Shown here one piece after another: positions 27,579 to 36,966 of a DNA stretch of 64,000 nt (position 1 is the stretch's first letter; each line of letters opens with the position of its first letter). The stretch covers positions 2,418,001-2,482,000 of the forward strand of contig NZ_JAPNLE010000009.1 of NCBI RefSeq assembly GCF_026627925.1, written 5' to 3'. The notes under the pieces were generated by a model that had not been told where the DNA came from, made no database searches, and worked only from the letters and a program-made list of their open reading frames with translations. The position numbers were made by a program, and so were the translations under genes. Source of the DNA: Cupriavidus sp. D39 (lineage in GTDB: Bacteria > Pseudomonadota > Gammaproteobacteria > Burkholderiales > Burkholderiaceae).

Positions 27579-27595
27579 GTCGTTATCTCCGGTGC

Positions 27596-29274
27596 TCAGG
27601 CTTCGGCGCGTTCGCGCTGCTTGTCGGCGTAGACGCGTTCCTTGAACGGGGCAATGCCGATACGGCCCAGCACGTCGATGAAGCGTTCGTCGTCATGGCG
27701 GTTAGCCACATAGGTGTCGATGATGCGCGACACCACGTCCGGCATTTCGTCCGCCTTGAACGACGGGCCGATCACCTTGCCGATGGCGCTCTTGTTGCCT
27801 TGCGCGCCGCCCAGCGTGACCTGGTACCACTCCTCGCCGTCCTTATCCACGCCCAGCACGCCGATGTTGCCAACGTGGTGGTGGCCGCAAGCGTTGATGC
27901 AGCCCGAGATGTTCAGCGAGATCTCGCCCAGGTCGTGCACGTAGTCCAGGTTGTCGAAACGCTCCTGGATGGCCTGCGCGATGGGGATCGACTTGGCATT
28001 GGCCAGCGAGCAGAAATCGCCGCCCGGGCAGGCGATGATGTCGGTCAGCAGGCCGATGTTGGCGGTAGCCAGGCCGCCCTTCTTGGCCTCTTGCCACAGC
28101 GCGTACAGGTCGCGCTTCTTCACGTCCGGCAGCACCAGGTTCTGCTCGTGCGCCACGCGCAGCTCGCCGTAGCCGTAGCGGTCGGCCAGGTCGGCGACCA
28201 GGTCGATCTGTGCATCGGTAGCGTCGCCCGGGGGCGAGGCAATGCCCGGCTTGGTCGACAGCGTGATCGCGGCGTAGCCCGGCACCTTGTGCGCATGCAC
28301 GCTGCGGCTCACCCAGCGGGCGAAGGCCTTGTCTTCCAGCAGGTGCTTTTCATACGAGGCGTCGGTGTCCGGCAGCTTGTCATAGGCGGGGGCGCGAAGT
28401 ATTGCGCCACGCGGTCGAACTCAGCCTGCGTGATGGTGGCGGGACCATCCTTGCTGTGCTGCCACTCTTCCTCGACTTCCTGCGCGAACTTCTCCGCGCC
28501 GATGGCCTTCACCAGGATCTTGATGCGGGCCTTGTACTTGTTGTCGCGACGGCCATAGCGGTTGTACACGCGAATGGCCGACTCCACGTACGACAGCAGG
28601 TGCTGCCACGGCAGGTCTTCCTTGATCACCGAACCCAGGATCGGGGTGCGGCCCAGGCCGCCGCCGGCCAGGATGCGCAGGCGCGTTTCGCCCTCGGCGT
28701 TGCGGTACGCGTAGATGCCGATATCGTGCATCTGCACCACGGCGCGGTCATCGGCCGAAGCCGAGATGGCGATCTTGAACTTGCGCGGCAGGAACGCGAA
28801 TTCCGGCTGGAACGTGCTCCACTGGCGCAGCAGCTCAGCCAGCACGCGCGGGTCCACGGACTCATCGGGCGTGACGCCGGCGAAGTGGTCGGTGGTGATG
28901 TTGCGCACGCAGTTGCCGGACGTCTGGATGCCGTGCATCTCGACGCTGGCCAGGTCGGCCAGCACGTCGGGCACGCGCTCCAGCTCCATCCAGTTGTACT
29001 GGATGTTCTGGCGGGTGGAGAAGTGGCCATAGCCGCGGTCATACTCGCGCGCGATATGGGCCAGCATGCGCATTTGCTTGGACGACAGCAGGCCGTACGG
29101 AATCGCCACGCGCAGCATGTAGGCATGGCGCTGCATGTACAGGCCGTTCTGCAAGCGCAGCGGCAGGAATTCTTCCTCGGACAGCTCGTCGGACAGGCGG
29201 CGGCGCACCTGGTCACGGAACTGGGCTACGCGTTCGTTGACGATGCGCTGGTCGTATTGGTCGTACTGATACAT
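27596..29274 (-). CDS. cysI: Sulfite reductase, siroheme [4Fe-4S] hemoprotein (frameshifted)
   Basis: A nitrite/sulfite reductase of about 560 residues. The first part contains YGHFSTRQNIQYNWMELERV and TSGNCVRNITTDHFAG. The second, in another frame, carries the cluster ligands CPGGDFC and CINACGHHHVGNIG. One C is missing in the CCCCC run near 28,393; adding it gives FAPPAYDKLPD. It reduces sulfite to sulfide using siroheme made by the adjacent CobA/CbiX route. It lies 29 bases after the TauE gene. Confidence 0.93.
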
Positions 29275-29303
29275 GGTGTGGGTCCGTTCAGTATTCGTTA
29301 AAT

Positions 29304-30077
29304 TCAGGAGACGAGCTTGATGGCTACCAGCGTCAGCGTGGTAGCCAGCGCGGCACGCACCAGCCGCTCGGGCAGCGCCCGCGACAGTTGCGCGCCCAGC
29401 CAGATGCCGGGGATCGAGCCCACCAGCAAGGCCAGCAAGAGGGTCCAGTTCACCGTGCCGAGCCACACATGGCCCAGGCCGGCAAGCGCCGTCAGCGGGA
29501 CGGCGTAGGCGATATCGGTGCCCGCCACTTCGGCAGGCTTCATGCGGGGATACAGCAGCAGGATCAGGGTGGCGCCAACCGCACCGGCGCCGATCGACGA
29601 CACCGTCACCAGCACGCCGATCACGGCGCCCACCACGATGGTGGCAATGGTCTGGGCGCGGCCTTCCAGCTGGAACTGGGGATTGCGGGACAGCCAGGCC
29701 AGCAGCTGCCTGCGGAACAGCAGCGACAATACCGTCAGGATCACCGACACGCCGATGGTCATGCGGATGGCATGCAGCCACTGCGCGTTAAGCTCACCGG
29801 CGCTCTTGAGCACCAGGATGGCCACCACCGCGGCCGGCAGGCTGCCGATGCACAGGCGGCGCACCACCTGCCACTGCACATGGCCGTGGGCGCGGTGCGC
29901 CAGCGTGCCAAAGCCCTTGGTGATAGCGGCGAAAGCGAGGTCGGTGCCAACCGCCGTGGCCGGCGAAAAGCCGAACAGCAAGGTCAGCAGCGGCGTCATG
30001 AGCGAACCCCCGCCTACCCCGGTCAGACCGACGAGGACGCCTACTAGCAGACCGGAAACGGTATAGGCAAGAGACAT
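29304..30077 (-). CDS. TauE/SafE family transporter of the cys operon
   Basis: A 257-residue membrane protein with two TauE/SafE repeats (LVGVLVGLTGVGGGSLMTPL and SSIGAGAVGATLILLLYPRM) and about eight transmembrane segments. It is the first gene of the minus-strand sulfate assimilation operon, divergent from cysB. This suggests transport of a sulfur oxyanion, either sulfite export to limit toxicity or import of a sulfur source. Direction and substrate are inferred, not shown. Confidence 0.85.
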   Translation of the reverse strand: MSLAYTVSGLLVGVLVGLTGVGGGSLMTPLLTLLFGFSPATAVGTDLAFAAITKGFGTLAHRAHGHVQWQVVRRLCIGSLPAAVVAILVLKSAGELNAQWLHAIRMTIGVSVILTVLSLLFRRQLLAWLSRNPQFQLEGRAQTIATIVVGAVIGVLVTVSSIGAGAVGATLILLLYPRMKPAEVAGTDIAYAVPLTALAGLGHVWLGTVNWTLLLALLVGSIPGIWLGAQLSRALPERLVRAALATTLTLVAIKLVS

Positions 30078-30233
30078 TGGGGTTCACCAGGCCGTTAAGC
30101 GCCCGTTGCTGCCTAAAAGTGAGGCAAGCACACGGAGGTTCCGACCGTTCATTAACAAAGTTCGAGAATCGTAATAAACTGCCCTCATATCTCAAACTAA
30201 TAAGAAGTTGTTTGTTTATACGAACCTAGGTAT
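30078..30233. promoter_or_regulatory. Divergent cys operon/cysB control region
   Basis: This 156-base gap between the divergent TauE-cys operon and cysB is markedly AT-richer than its surroundings. It includes TTCATTAACAAAG (30149-30161) and AATAAGAAGTTGTTTGTTTA (30199-30218). CysB-type regulators bind loosely conserved AT-rich sites in such regions, so it is the likely control point for both units. Confidence 0.5.
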
Positions 30234-31175
30234 ATGAACCTGCATCAGTTCCGCTTTGTGCGCGAAGCAGTACGTCAGAACTACAACCTGACCGAAGCCG
30301 CTAAAGCGCTCTACACATCACAACCCGGTGTCTCCAAGGCAATCATCGAGCTGGAAGAAGAGCTCGGCGTGGACATCTTTACCCGCCACGGCAAGCGCAT
30401 CCGCAGCCTGACGGAGCCCGGCCGCCGCATCCTGGAGTCGGTGGAGAAGATCCTGCAAGAAGTGGAAAGCCTGAAACGCGTGGGCAAGGACTACGCCGCC
30501 CAGGACCAGGGCAACTTCACCATCGCCACCACCCACACGCAGGCGCGCTACGCCCTGCCCCGGGTGATTGCGGAGTTTACCAAGCGCTACCCCAAGGTGC
30601 GCCTCTCCATACAACAGGGCAATCCCACCCAGATCGCCGACATGGTACTGCACGACCACGCCGACATCGGGATCGCCACGGAAGGCATCTCGGCCGACAA
30701 GAATTTGATCTCCCTGCCCGGCTACCAATGGCAGCATGTGATCGTCATGCCGCCCGACCACCCCCTGCTGGAAAAGAAGCACCTGGCGCTGGAAGACCTG
30801 ATGGGTTACCCACTCATCACTTATGATCCCAACTTCGCCGGCCGCCCCAAGATCGACAAAGCCTTCGAGCTGCGCCACCTCAAGCCCGACATCATCCTGG
30901 AAGCCATCGACGCCGACGTCATCAAGACCTACGTAGAGATCGGCCTGGGCGTGGGCATCGTCGCCGGCGTAGCCTTTGACGCCGAGCGCGACCGCAACCT
31001 GCGCGGCATACCAGCCGGCCACCTGTTCGGCACCAATGTGACGCACCTGGCCGTGAAGCAAGGCGCCTACCTGCGCAGCTTTGTGTATACCTTTATTGAG
31101 CTGTTCTCGCCGACGCTGAACCGCAAGCTGGTAGAACAAGCCATGTCGGGCGACCACGAAGCCTACGAACTCTGA
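30234..31175 (+). CDS. cysB: LysR-type regulator CysB
   Basis: A 313-residue LysR protein with the CysB-specific start MNLHQFRFVREAVRQNYNLT and helix-turn-helix AAKALYTSQPGVSKAIIELE. Effector-domain markers TTHTQARYALP, QGNPTQIADMV and GLGVGIVAGVAFD match CysB/Cbl. CysB activates sulfate assimilation genes when sulfur is limiting, with N-acetylserine or O-acetylserine as inducer and sulfide or thiosulfate as antagonist. It is divergent from the operon it most likely controls. Confidence 0.93.
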   Translation: MNLHQFRFVREAVRQNYNLTEAAKALYTSQPGVSKAIIELEEELGVDIFTRHGKRIRSLTEPGRRILESVEKILQEVESLKRVGKDYAAQDQGNFTIATTHTQARYALPRVIAEFTKRYPKVRLSIQQGNPTQIADMVLHDHADIGIATEGISADKNLISLPGYQWQHVIVMPPDHPLLEKKHLALEDLMGYPLITYDPNFAGRPKIDKAFELRHLKPDIILEAIDADVIKTYVEIGLGVGIVAGVAFDAERDRNLRGIPAGHLFGTNVTHLAVKQGAYLRSFVYTFIELFSPTLNRKLVEQAMSGDHEAYEL

Positions 31176-31383
31176 CGCACTACCCCTACCCAATCCTGCG
31201 CGGCTGACCAATATAGAGACAGACAGCCACCTGCCGCGCCATGCCAGCCCCGCCACGGCGCCCCGGATGCAACCGGCGCGCGGCAGGGACGGATCACCTT
31301 GAATGGCCAACTCCGGTTGACCAGACTTATCAGCACAACCCAGCACCACCTCATTGGCTGCCCCAGGCAGCCAGAAAGACCAT

Positions 31384-32534
31384 ATGACCGAGCAAGCCAC
31401 CATCCACTGGACCGAAGACGGCGAAGAACGCAGCGCAAACTGGCACTCAGAAGCCGGCGCGCCCCGCCCAAGCGCGTCGTCATCGCTGACGACACCACCA
31501 CCGGCGACACCGCCTACCGCCTCGCCTGCGAAGGCACCGCCATGCTCTGGCGCGGCGACTTCCAGAACGCCCGCCAGCTGCTGCAAGCCCTGGCCCGCCG
31601 CGCCGACAAGCCCAAGAAGGCCGCCAAAGCCTCCAAGGTGCCCAAGGCCAAGCCCACCCCCACGGAAGCCTTCCACCTGCACCGCCAGGCCCAGTCCCAG
31701 CGCGCCCGCACGCTCTCCATGCTGCTGCTGCCCTTCGACGCCGACCACCTCGTCCCCCTGCGCCGCTCGCCCGACGTGCGCGAAGCCTGCTTCGAAGCCT
31801 ACGGCGAAGTCGACGCCCCCTACGTGGCCTCCATGCGCGAACTCCTCGGCCTGATCGGCGCCCACGAGTGGCGTAAAAAAGGCGTGGAAATCCCCGCCCT
31901 GGCCGAGCGCATCCACCCCTACTACGGCGTGTTCTCCCCCGTGCGCGGCGAATACATCGACCTGGTCGCCAAGGCCCAGCTACCCGCCGGCGCCCTCAAC
32001 CTGGCATTCGACATCGGCACCGGCACCGGCGTGCTCGCCGCCCTGCTCGCCCAGCGCGGCGTCAAGCGCGTCATCGCCACCGACATGGACCCGCGCGCGC
32101 TCGCCTGCGCCAGCGACAACATCCACCGCCTGAAGGCCGCCGCCCAGGTGGAAGTGGTAGAAGCCGACCTCTTCCCCGAAGGCCGCGCCCCGCTGGTGGT
32201 GTGCAACCCGCCGTGGGTACCGGCACGCCCGAACTCGCCGATTGAACGTGCGGTGTATGACCCGGACTGCCAGATGCTCAAGAGCTTTATCGCCGGGCTG
32301 GCGGATCACCTGGAGCCCAAGGGCGAAGGCTGGCTGCTGCTGTCTGATCTGGCTGAACACCTGGGCCTGCGTACGCGGGATCAGTTGCTGGGCTGGATTG
32401 ATGAGGCTGGGCTGAAGGTGCTGGGGCGGTTGGAGGTGAAGCCGAACCATCCGAAGGCTACGGATATGACTGACCCGCTGCATGCTGCGCGCGCGGCTGA
32501 GGTGACTTCGTTGTGGCGGTTGGGCATCAAGTAA
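31384..32534 (+). CDS. Class I SAM-dependent methyltransferase (frameshifted)
   Basis: A protein of about 383 residues after correction. A short N-terminal part (MTEQATIHWTEDGEERSANW) is in one frame. From about 31,465 another frame encodes the rest; one C is missing in the CGCCCCGCC run. A lysine- and alanine-rich linker (residues 80-100) precedes a Rossmann methyltransferase domain with motif I DIGTGTGVLAALLA, the acidic motif VIATDMDPRAL and motif IV VCNPPWVP. The NPPW motif is typical of enzymes that methylate amide or ring nitrogens, as in the PrmC-like group. The substrate is not deducible. Confidence 0.82.
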
Positions 32535-32631
32535 GCTGGCGTTGATCGCTAGCTATAGGTAAGTAGCAAGACCAGGCGGCACTCGCCGCCTGGTCTGAAG
32601 ACAACCAGAGCCTCTAACGTTGCGCTCTGTT

Positions 32632-32676
32632 GTCTCCCCTCTCCCGCCTGCGGGAGAGGGGCGGGGAGAGGGCGGG
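32632..32676. repeat. GAGAGGGG-type extragenic palindrome
   Basis: CCCCTCTCCCGCCTGCGG and its mate GAGAGGGGCGGGGAGAGGGC are nearly identical to the first copy at 17,034. It lies between convergent genes. Confidence 0.8.
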
Positions 32677-32731
32677 AGCTAGCAAGAGCGACGCCTCTCA
32701 CCCTTCCAAAAGCCCCCTCCTCCCCCAAACC

Positions 32732-33100
32732 TCAAAGCAACCCCTGCACCCGATTCAAAGCCGCATCCAACTGCTGCTTCAACGGTGTCAGCAAGCAATG
32801 CAACCCGTGGTTGTCTTCCACATCCTCACTGTCGTAATCCAGTAGTCTTAGAACGGCGCCTAGGCCAGCGCTTACCCGTAGCAGGTCGGCGCAGCTTTCC
32901 TGCGCGATGCCTTGGGCGTCGTTGCGCAGGGCGTCTAGTTGGTAGGCTAGTTCCTGGACGCTTAGTTTTGTGGGGGTGTCGGCTGGGAAGGTGATGCGGA
33001 TGAGGTCGGCTAGTAGGTCGGACTGCCGGGAGAGTGTGAGCGTGCGCTCGAGATACTGCGAGGGGATGGACGGGGCGGTGTGAGCGGAGGAGTTGGACAT
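32732..33100 (-). CDS. Small helical protein, DUF1484-like
   Basis: A 122-residue, mostly helical soluble protein (LLADLIRITFPADTP, LSVQELAYQLDALRNDAQGI, LLRVSAGLGAVLRLLDYDSE). It resembles the DUF1484 family of Burkholderiaceae, though I hold this loosely. No signal peptide, membrane segment or catalytic motif is visible. The region upstream (33,101-33,264) contains inverted repeats and then the IS256-type element, so its promoter may have been affected by the insertion. Confidence 0.55.
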   Translation of the reverse strand: MSNSSAHTAPSIPSQYLERTLTLSRQSDLLADLIRITFPADTPTKLSVQELAYQLDALRNDAQGIAQESCADLLRVSAGLGAVLRLLDYDSEDVEDNHGLHCLLTPLKQQLDAALNRVQGLL

Positions 33101-33167
33101 AGCGGTTCCATAGAAGATTTAGCCGCGTGCGGCGGCTGGTGGCCTATGTTTTCGCAGGTTTCCACTC

Positions 33168-33194
33168 CTGGTCACCTTTGTTTGAGGTGACTGG
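33168..33194. repeat. Inverted repeat upstream of the DUF1484-like gene
   Basis: GTCACCT (33171-33177) and AGGTGAC (33185-33191), extended by wobble pairs, flank a TTGTTTG spacer. This is 68 bases upstream of the minus-strand gene start and could be an operator or a 5' UTR hairpin. Confidence 0.45.
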
Positions 33195-33264
33195 AGGATT
33201 GTCGAGGAGGTTTGGGGCGATGTCAATCAGCGGGGACTACGCAGTGGAGTGCGTCAGCAGGGGG

Positions 33265-34640
33265 TGTCAGGATTTTTGTGTGCAAGGCTAAAAACCTGCC
33301 TGCCGGGCAGGCTGCCCGGCAGGCAGGCCTTTGATCCTATCTCAGCGATGGGGTTGTGTGAAGCGATCCTCGTAGAGGATCGCGAACTGGTTCATGGCGG
33401 CTTTCCAGTCGTGCGTGGCGCTGCCCCACTTGCCGGTGATGTTGCGCAAGGCTAGCCACAGCAGTTTGGTGGCCGCTTCATCGCTCGGGAAGTGCCCGCG
33501 GGTCTTGATAATCTTACGCAGTTGCGCGTTGATGCTCTCGATGGCATTCGTGGTGTAGATGATCTTGCGGATGGCCGGCGGGAACGCAAAGAATGGAATC
33601 ACCCGGTCCCAGGCGCGATGCCAGGAGGCTGCAATCGGTGGGTAGCGCTTGCCCCAGTCGCTTTGCTCGAAGGCCAACAGCGCCGCCTCGGCGGCCTCAA
33701 CCGTGGCAGCCGTGTAGACAGGCTTGAGCGCGGCCGCCACCACACGGCGGTCCTTCCAGCTCGCGTAGTCCAGGCTGCCGCGTATCAGATGCACGACACA
33801 AGTCTGCAGTGTCGTGCTCGGGAACACCGCGTTCAGGGCCTGCTCCATGCCCTTCAAGCCGTCGGTCACCGCGATCAGGATGTCTTGGGTGCCTCGCGTC
33901 TTCAGGTCGTTGAACACCTTCATCCAGAACTTTGCCCCTTCGGTGGTCTCGATCCACAGGCCCAGGATGTCACGCGTGCCATCGGGCAGCACGCCCAGCG
34001 CCAGATAGACCGCCTTGCTGCGCACGACGCCATCCTCGCGCATCTTGACCCGCAGCGCGTCGAAGAACACGACCGGGTACATGACCTCCAATGGACGGGC
34101 CTGCCAGGCGGTGACTTCCTCCATGACCGCATCCGTTACCGAGCTGATGAACGCGGGCGACACCTCAGTGCCATACTGCTCGACCAGGAACGCCTGGATC
34201 TCGCGTACCGTCATGCCGCGCGCATACATGGCGATGATCTTGTCGTCAAAGCCAGTAAAACGCCGGTCGTGCTTGGGAATCAGGATGGGCGCGAAGCTGC
34301 CGTCGCGGTCGCGCGGGATCGCCAGCCGCAAGGGTCCCGTGTCCGTAAGCACGGTCTTGGCGCTGGAGCCATTGCGCTGGTTGGTTGCATCCTCGGGCGC
34401 TCGGCACCCGCCGGGTAGCCCAGGTGATGGCCCAGCTCCGCGCCCATCGCCCGCTCGATCAGGGCCTTCTTGAACGCCATGGCGGCGTCTTGCACCGCCT
34501 CAGCAGTCATCGGACCTTTAACGAACTGATCGATCAGCTCCTTAGGGATGGTCGGAAGGTCCCTGGGTATGGCCTTTGGTTTGCGTGGCATTACATGCTC
34601 CTTGTCGACATGTTATGCCCTGCACACAAAATCCCGTACA
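33265..34640 (-). mobile_element. IS256-family insertion sequence
   Basis: The element is bounded by imperfect inverted repeats: TGTCAGGATTTTTGTGTGCA at 33265-33284 and, read from the right end inward, TGTACGGGATTTTGTGTGCA at 34640-34621 (16 of 20 match). It carries one transposase gene. I see no 8-base target duplication at these borders. A 15-base hairpin (33295-33309/33313-33327) lies just inside the left end, after the transposase stop, and may act as a terminator. Confidence 0.85.
33342..34591 (-). CDS. IS256-family (mutator type) transposase (frameshifted)
   Basis: A mutator-type DDE transposase of about 417 residues after correction. The N-terminal part (MTAEAVQDAAMAFKKALIER, MGAELGHHLGYPAG) is in one frame. 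The rest, from about 34,396, is in another; one added base restores ERPEDATNQRNGSSAKTVLT. Visible family features are the catalytic-domain aspartates in VVFFDALRVKMREDG and LIAVTDGLKGMEQALNAVFP, the CVVHLIRGSLDY motif and the C-terminal TTNAIESINAQLRK. If the missing base is a sequencing error, the element may be active. Confidence 0.9.
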
Positions 34641-34975
34641 GGCCCCGTCAGCACCAGCGTTGGCTACAAGGGCATCCACTGGCGGGCCCGACGGAGTTCG
34701 AATCGATCGCTCGCCGGACCCACGACGATGGCTTCCATGAACAGATTTAGAACGAAACGCTGACGTCCGAGTTCGGCCAGAAGCGGTCCATCGGTCGTGG
34801 GCGTAGGACAGCGGACGTTAGGTGCTGCTCTCGTCTTGCAGTTGACTACCCGGTAATCTATAAATTGATGTTGATGCGTGGCGCAGCACAACGTGGCGGT
34901 CATGCATCAGACTTGGGACCTGTGCGGAGACAAGACCCCGATTGGTCACCGTGCGAGCTGCGTCGGGAGATTGTG
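34641..34975. other. Gap right of the insertion sequence
   Basis: These 335 bases lie between the insertion sequence and the hydrolase. A short minus-strand frame (34,664-34,903) has no recognisable family and may be a remnant of a gene cut by the insertion. TTGACTACC and TATAAATTG near 34,846-34,866 could belong to the hydrolase promoter. Nothing else is supported. Confidence 0.4.
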
Positions 34976-35923
34976 ATGAGCCGTCGAGAAATTTTCGGGC
35001 GCGCCCTGGCGATTCTGGCCTTGGGCGTCGCCAGTCACCTATCCCTGGCGCAGGTGCCGCCCGATCTTGACGAAAAGCTCAAGGCGCTGGAACGAGTCGT
35101 TGACCCGTCGAGCACCGCCGCCCTATATGTGCCGCTGTTGAAGGCACAGTCTTATTCGGGAGTGCGTGTCTCGCGGGATCTGAACTACGGGCCGGCAGAC
35201 AGCCAGAGGCTGGACCTGTTCGTACCCGCGACTGCGCTCCAGTCGCCGCGTGCCGTGCTGATCTTCGTGCATGGCGGCGGCTTCGTGCGCGGTGACAAAC
35301 ATGCGTCCGACAGCCCCTTCTACGACAACGTGATGCTATGGGCCGCGAGCCGCGGACTGATCGGCGTCAATCTCAATCACCGGATGGCACCGCAGAACTC
35401 TTGGCCAGCGGGCACCGAAGATCTGGGTCTGGCAGTGCGCTGGGTTCAGGAGAACATCGCCGCGCAGGGCGGCGACCCGAAGCGGGTCTTTCTCGTGGGT
35501 CACTCGTCCGGCGCGGTGCTCGTGGCCTCCTATGTCGCCCACCCACAGTTCTATGGACCGGTTGGCGTAGGACTGGCTGGCGCGGCGTTTCTCTCGGCGA
35601 CCATCTTCGACCCCGCTACCGCCGAGATTAGCCCGGCGCTCAAGGCATATTTCGGCGACGACGTCAGCCGGTACGCGGAACGCTCGTCAGTGCCCGGACT
35701 TCAGCAGACACCGTTGCCACTCATGGTGGCAACCGCGGAACTCGATCCCGTCGCCGTGGAGCTCCAGGCGCTGCAGCTCCAGGACGCGCTCTGCAAAGCC
35801 AACCGCTGTCCAGCATTCACACGCTTCCCGGGACAGAACCACTTCTCTGAGGTTTTTTCGATCAACAGCCCCGACGATACAGTGGGCACGGGAATACTTG
35901 CGTTCATTCGCGGCGTTCGATAG
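34976..35923 (+). CDS. Secreted alpha/beta hydrolase, esterase/lipase-like
   Basis: A 315-residue alpha/beta hydrolase of the BD-FAE/hormone-sensitive-lipase type, with an N-terminal signal peptide (MSRREIFGRALAILALGVAS). It shows the oxyanion-hole motif VHGGGFVRGD, nucleophile elbow GHSSGAV and a late histidine in PGQNHFSEVF. ATG 34976 follows a GGGAGA ribosome-binding site. It probably hydrolyses a small ester in the periplasm; the substrate is unknown. It stands alone next to the insertion sequence. Confidence 0.82.
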   Translation: MSRREIFGRALAILALGVASHLSLAQVPPDLDEKLKALERVVDPSSTAALYVPLLKAQSYSGVRVSRDLNYGPADSQRLDLFVPATALQSPRAVLIFVHGGGFVRGDKHASDSPFYDNVMLWAASRGLIGVNLNHRMAPQNSWPAGTEDLGLAVRWVQENIAAQGGDPKRVFLVGHSSGAVLVASYVAHPQFYGPVGVGLAGAAFLSATIFDPATAEISPALKAYFGDDVSRYAERSSVPGLQQTPLPLMVATAELDPVAVELQALQLQDALCKANRCPAFTRFPGQNHFSEVFSINSPDDTVGTGILAFIRGVR

Positions 35924-36208
35924 CGCATGCCCCGGATGGCGATGCAGCCCACTCAGTTGGCGAAGGAAGACCCTGATTGAATCCTGTCACGATTGGCTAT
36001 TCGTGACCGGTACGCAACGGGCAATGTCCAGGATGCGTTTGCCACGCCGCGTCGAACGTCAGCTTTCCGAGAGTCCATATGGCCGCAATGGGTCGATAAC
36101 GGCCGTCCGCTCGCCTCAATGCAAACGTCATCCCATCGGCCAAGGCACCCCTCCCAAGATCAGCGTGACTTCCCGACAACACAGCGATTGTGGAAATGGG
36201 CGGATCGA

Positions 36209-36772
36209 TCAGTAGAAGCCAAATAGCCATTCACCACTCGGCTGGCGAACAGCAATGTATCGTTGACGCGCGCTTTCTTCGCTTTGCGGGGATACGTAGT
36301 CGGCGAAGAATTCAAGTGCATTCGCCGATTTCCGTTTCCATCCGGCTATCCGCAGTGGAGTCAGGCACCCTGACTTGTGATATCGCATCGAATCGGCAGG
36401 CTTCATGTAGTAACTAAACGAAGAATCCGGATCTATATAGCGATTCATTCGGTTCCGGTCTGCACCGCAAGCCGCCAGTGCCACGACATTCTCGATTGCA
36501 GGCCTGGCATCGGCAATCATCCGATTGATTTCCTGCGCTTGAGCGGCAGTCATTGCGCCGGAGGTTCGTTGCCGAGTTTCCTCTGGAACGTACACCATGG
36601 TGCCTGCGGATTGACTTGCATAGCCGCCGGTAGGTCTTGCGCCCAGAGTCGCGTTAATTGTGCCGAGAGCCTGATTTACCGCCGCCAGTCCATTCATGTC
36701 TTGGCAGCCGGCTAGAAGGAGTGTCAGGGAGAGCCCAAGAACTCCCGCGATCGCTTGCTTCCTCGCGTCCAT
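36209..36772 (-). CDS. Putative lipoprotein
   Basis: A 187-residue protein with a type II signal peptide: hydrophobic segment AGVLGLSLTLLLAGC, with the lipobox cysteine at residue 23. The mature part is not one I recognise. It has a polar central region (MTAAQAQEINRMIADARPAI) and a C-terminal tyrosine/phenylalanine-rich part (ALEFFADYVSPQ, WLFGFY). It should be anchored in the outer or inner membrane by Lgt processing. The gene and its neighbour are less GC-rich than the chromosome around them, which hints at acquisition. It starts two bases from the stop of the upstream small membrane protein gene. Confidence 0.7.
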   Translation of the reverse strand: MDARKQAIAGVLGLSLTLLLAGCQDMNGLAAVNQALGTINATLGARPTGGYASQSAGTMVYVPEETRQRTSGAMTAAQAQEINRMIADARPAIENVVALAACGADRNRMNRYIDPDSSFSYYMKPADSMRYHKSGCLTPLRIAGWKRKSANALEFFADYVSPQSEESARQRYIAVRQPSGEWLFGFY

Positions 36773-36774
36773 GC

Positions 36775-36966
36775 TTACCTCCTGCCGAGAGCCTTAGAGA
36801 TTTTTTGATCGGTCTTATATTGGCTCAACGCATAGGCTGACCAGATTGCGGCTGGAATCCAGCCGATCAGCGTGAGTTGGAGAAGCAAGCAGATGATGCC
36901 AGCGAACGGGCGGCCGATCGTGAAGAATTGAAACCAGGGTAGGAAGATCGCAAGGAAGAGGCGCAA
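36775..36966 (-). CDS. Pmp3/YqaE-like small membrane protein
   Basis: A 63-residue protein with two hydrophobic helices: MRLFLAIFLPWFQFFTIGRP and the IICLLLQLTLIGWIPAAIW segment, ending in a charged tail. The pattern resembles the YqaE/Pmp3 family of small membrane peptides linked to membrane potential and stress, although the GRP turn and tail differ from the classic PXXG forms. It is directly upstream of the lipoprotein gene, probably in one transcript. Function is not established. Confidence 0.6.
   Translation of the reverse strand: MRLFLAIFLPWFQFFTIGRPFAGIICLLLQLTLIGWIPAAIWSAYALSQYKTDQKISKALGRR

Noticed and set aside
22977..29274. Real pseudogenisation of cobA and cysI
   Set aside because: Each has a single one-base gap at a short G/C or T/G run with all catalytic motifs preserved on both sides, matching the error pattern seen in essential genes such as holC.
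36775..36966. Type I toxin peptide
   Set aside because: The small two-helix peptide lacks an antisense RNA candidate or toxin-like tail and fits a Pmp3/YqaE-type membrane protein better.
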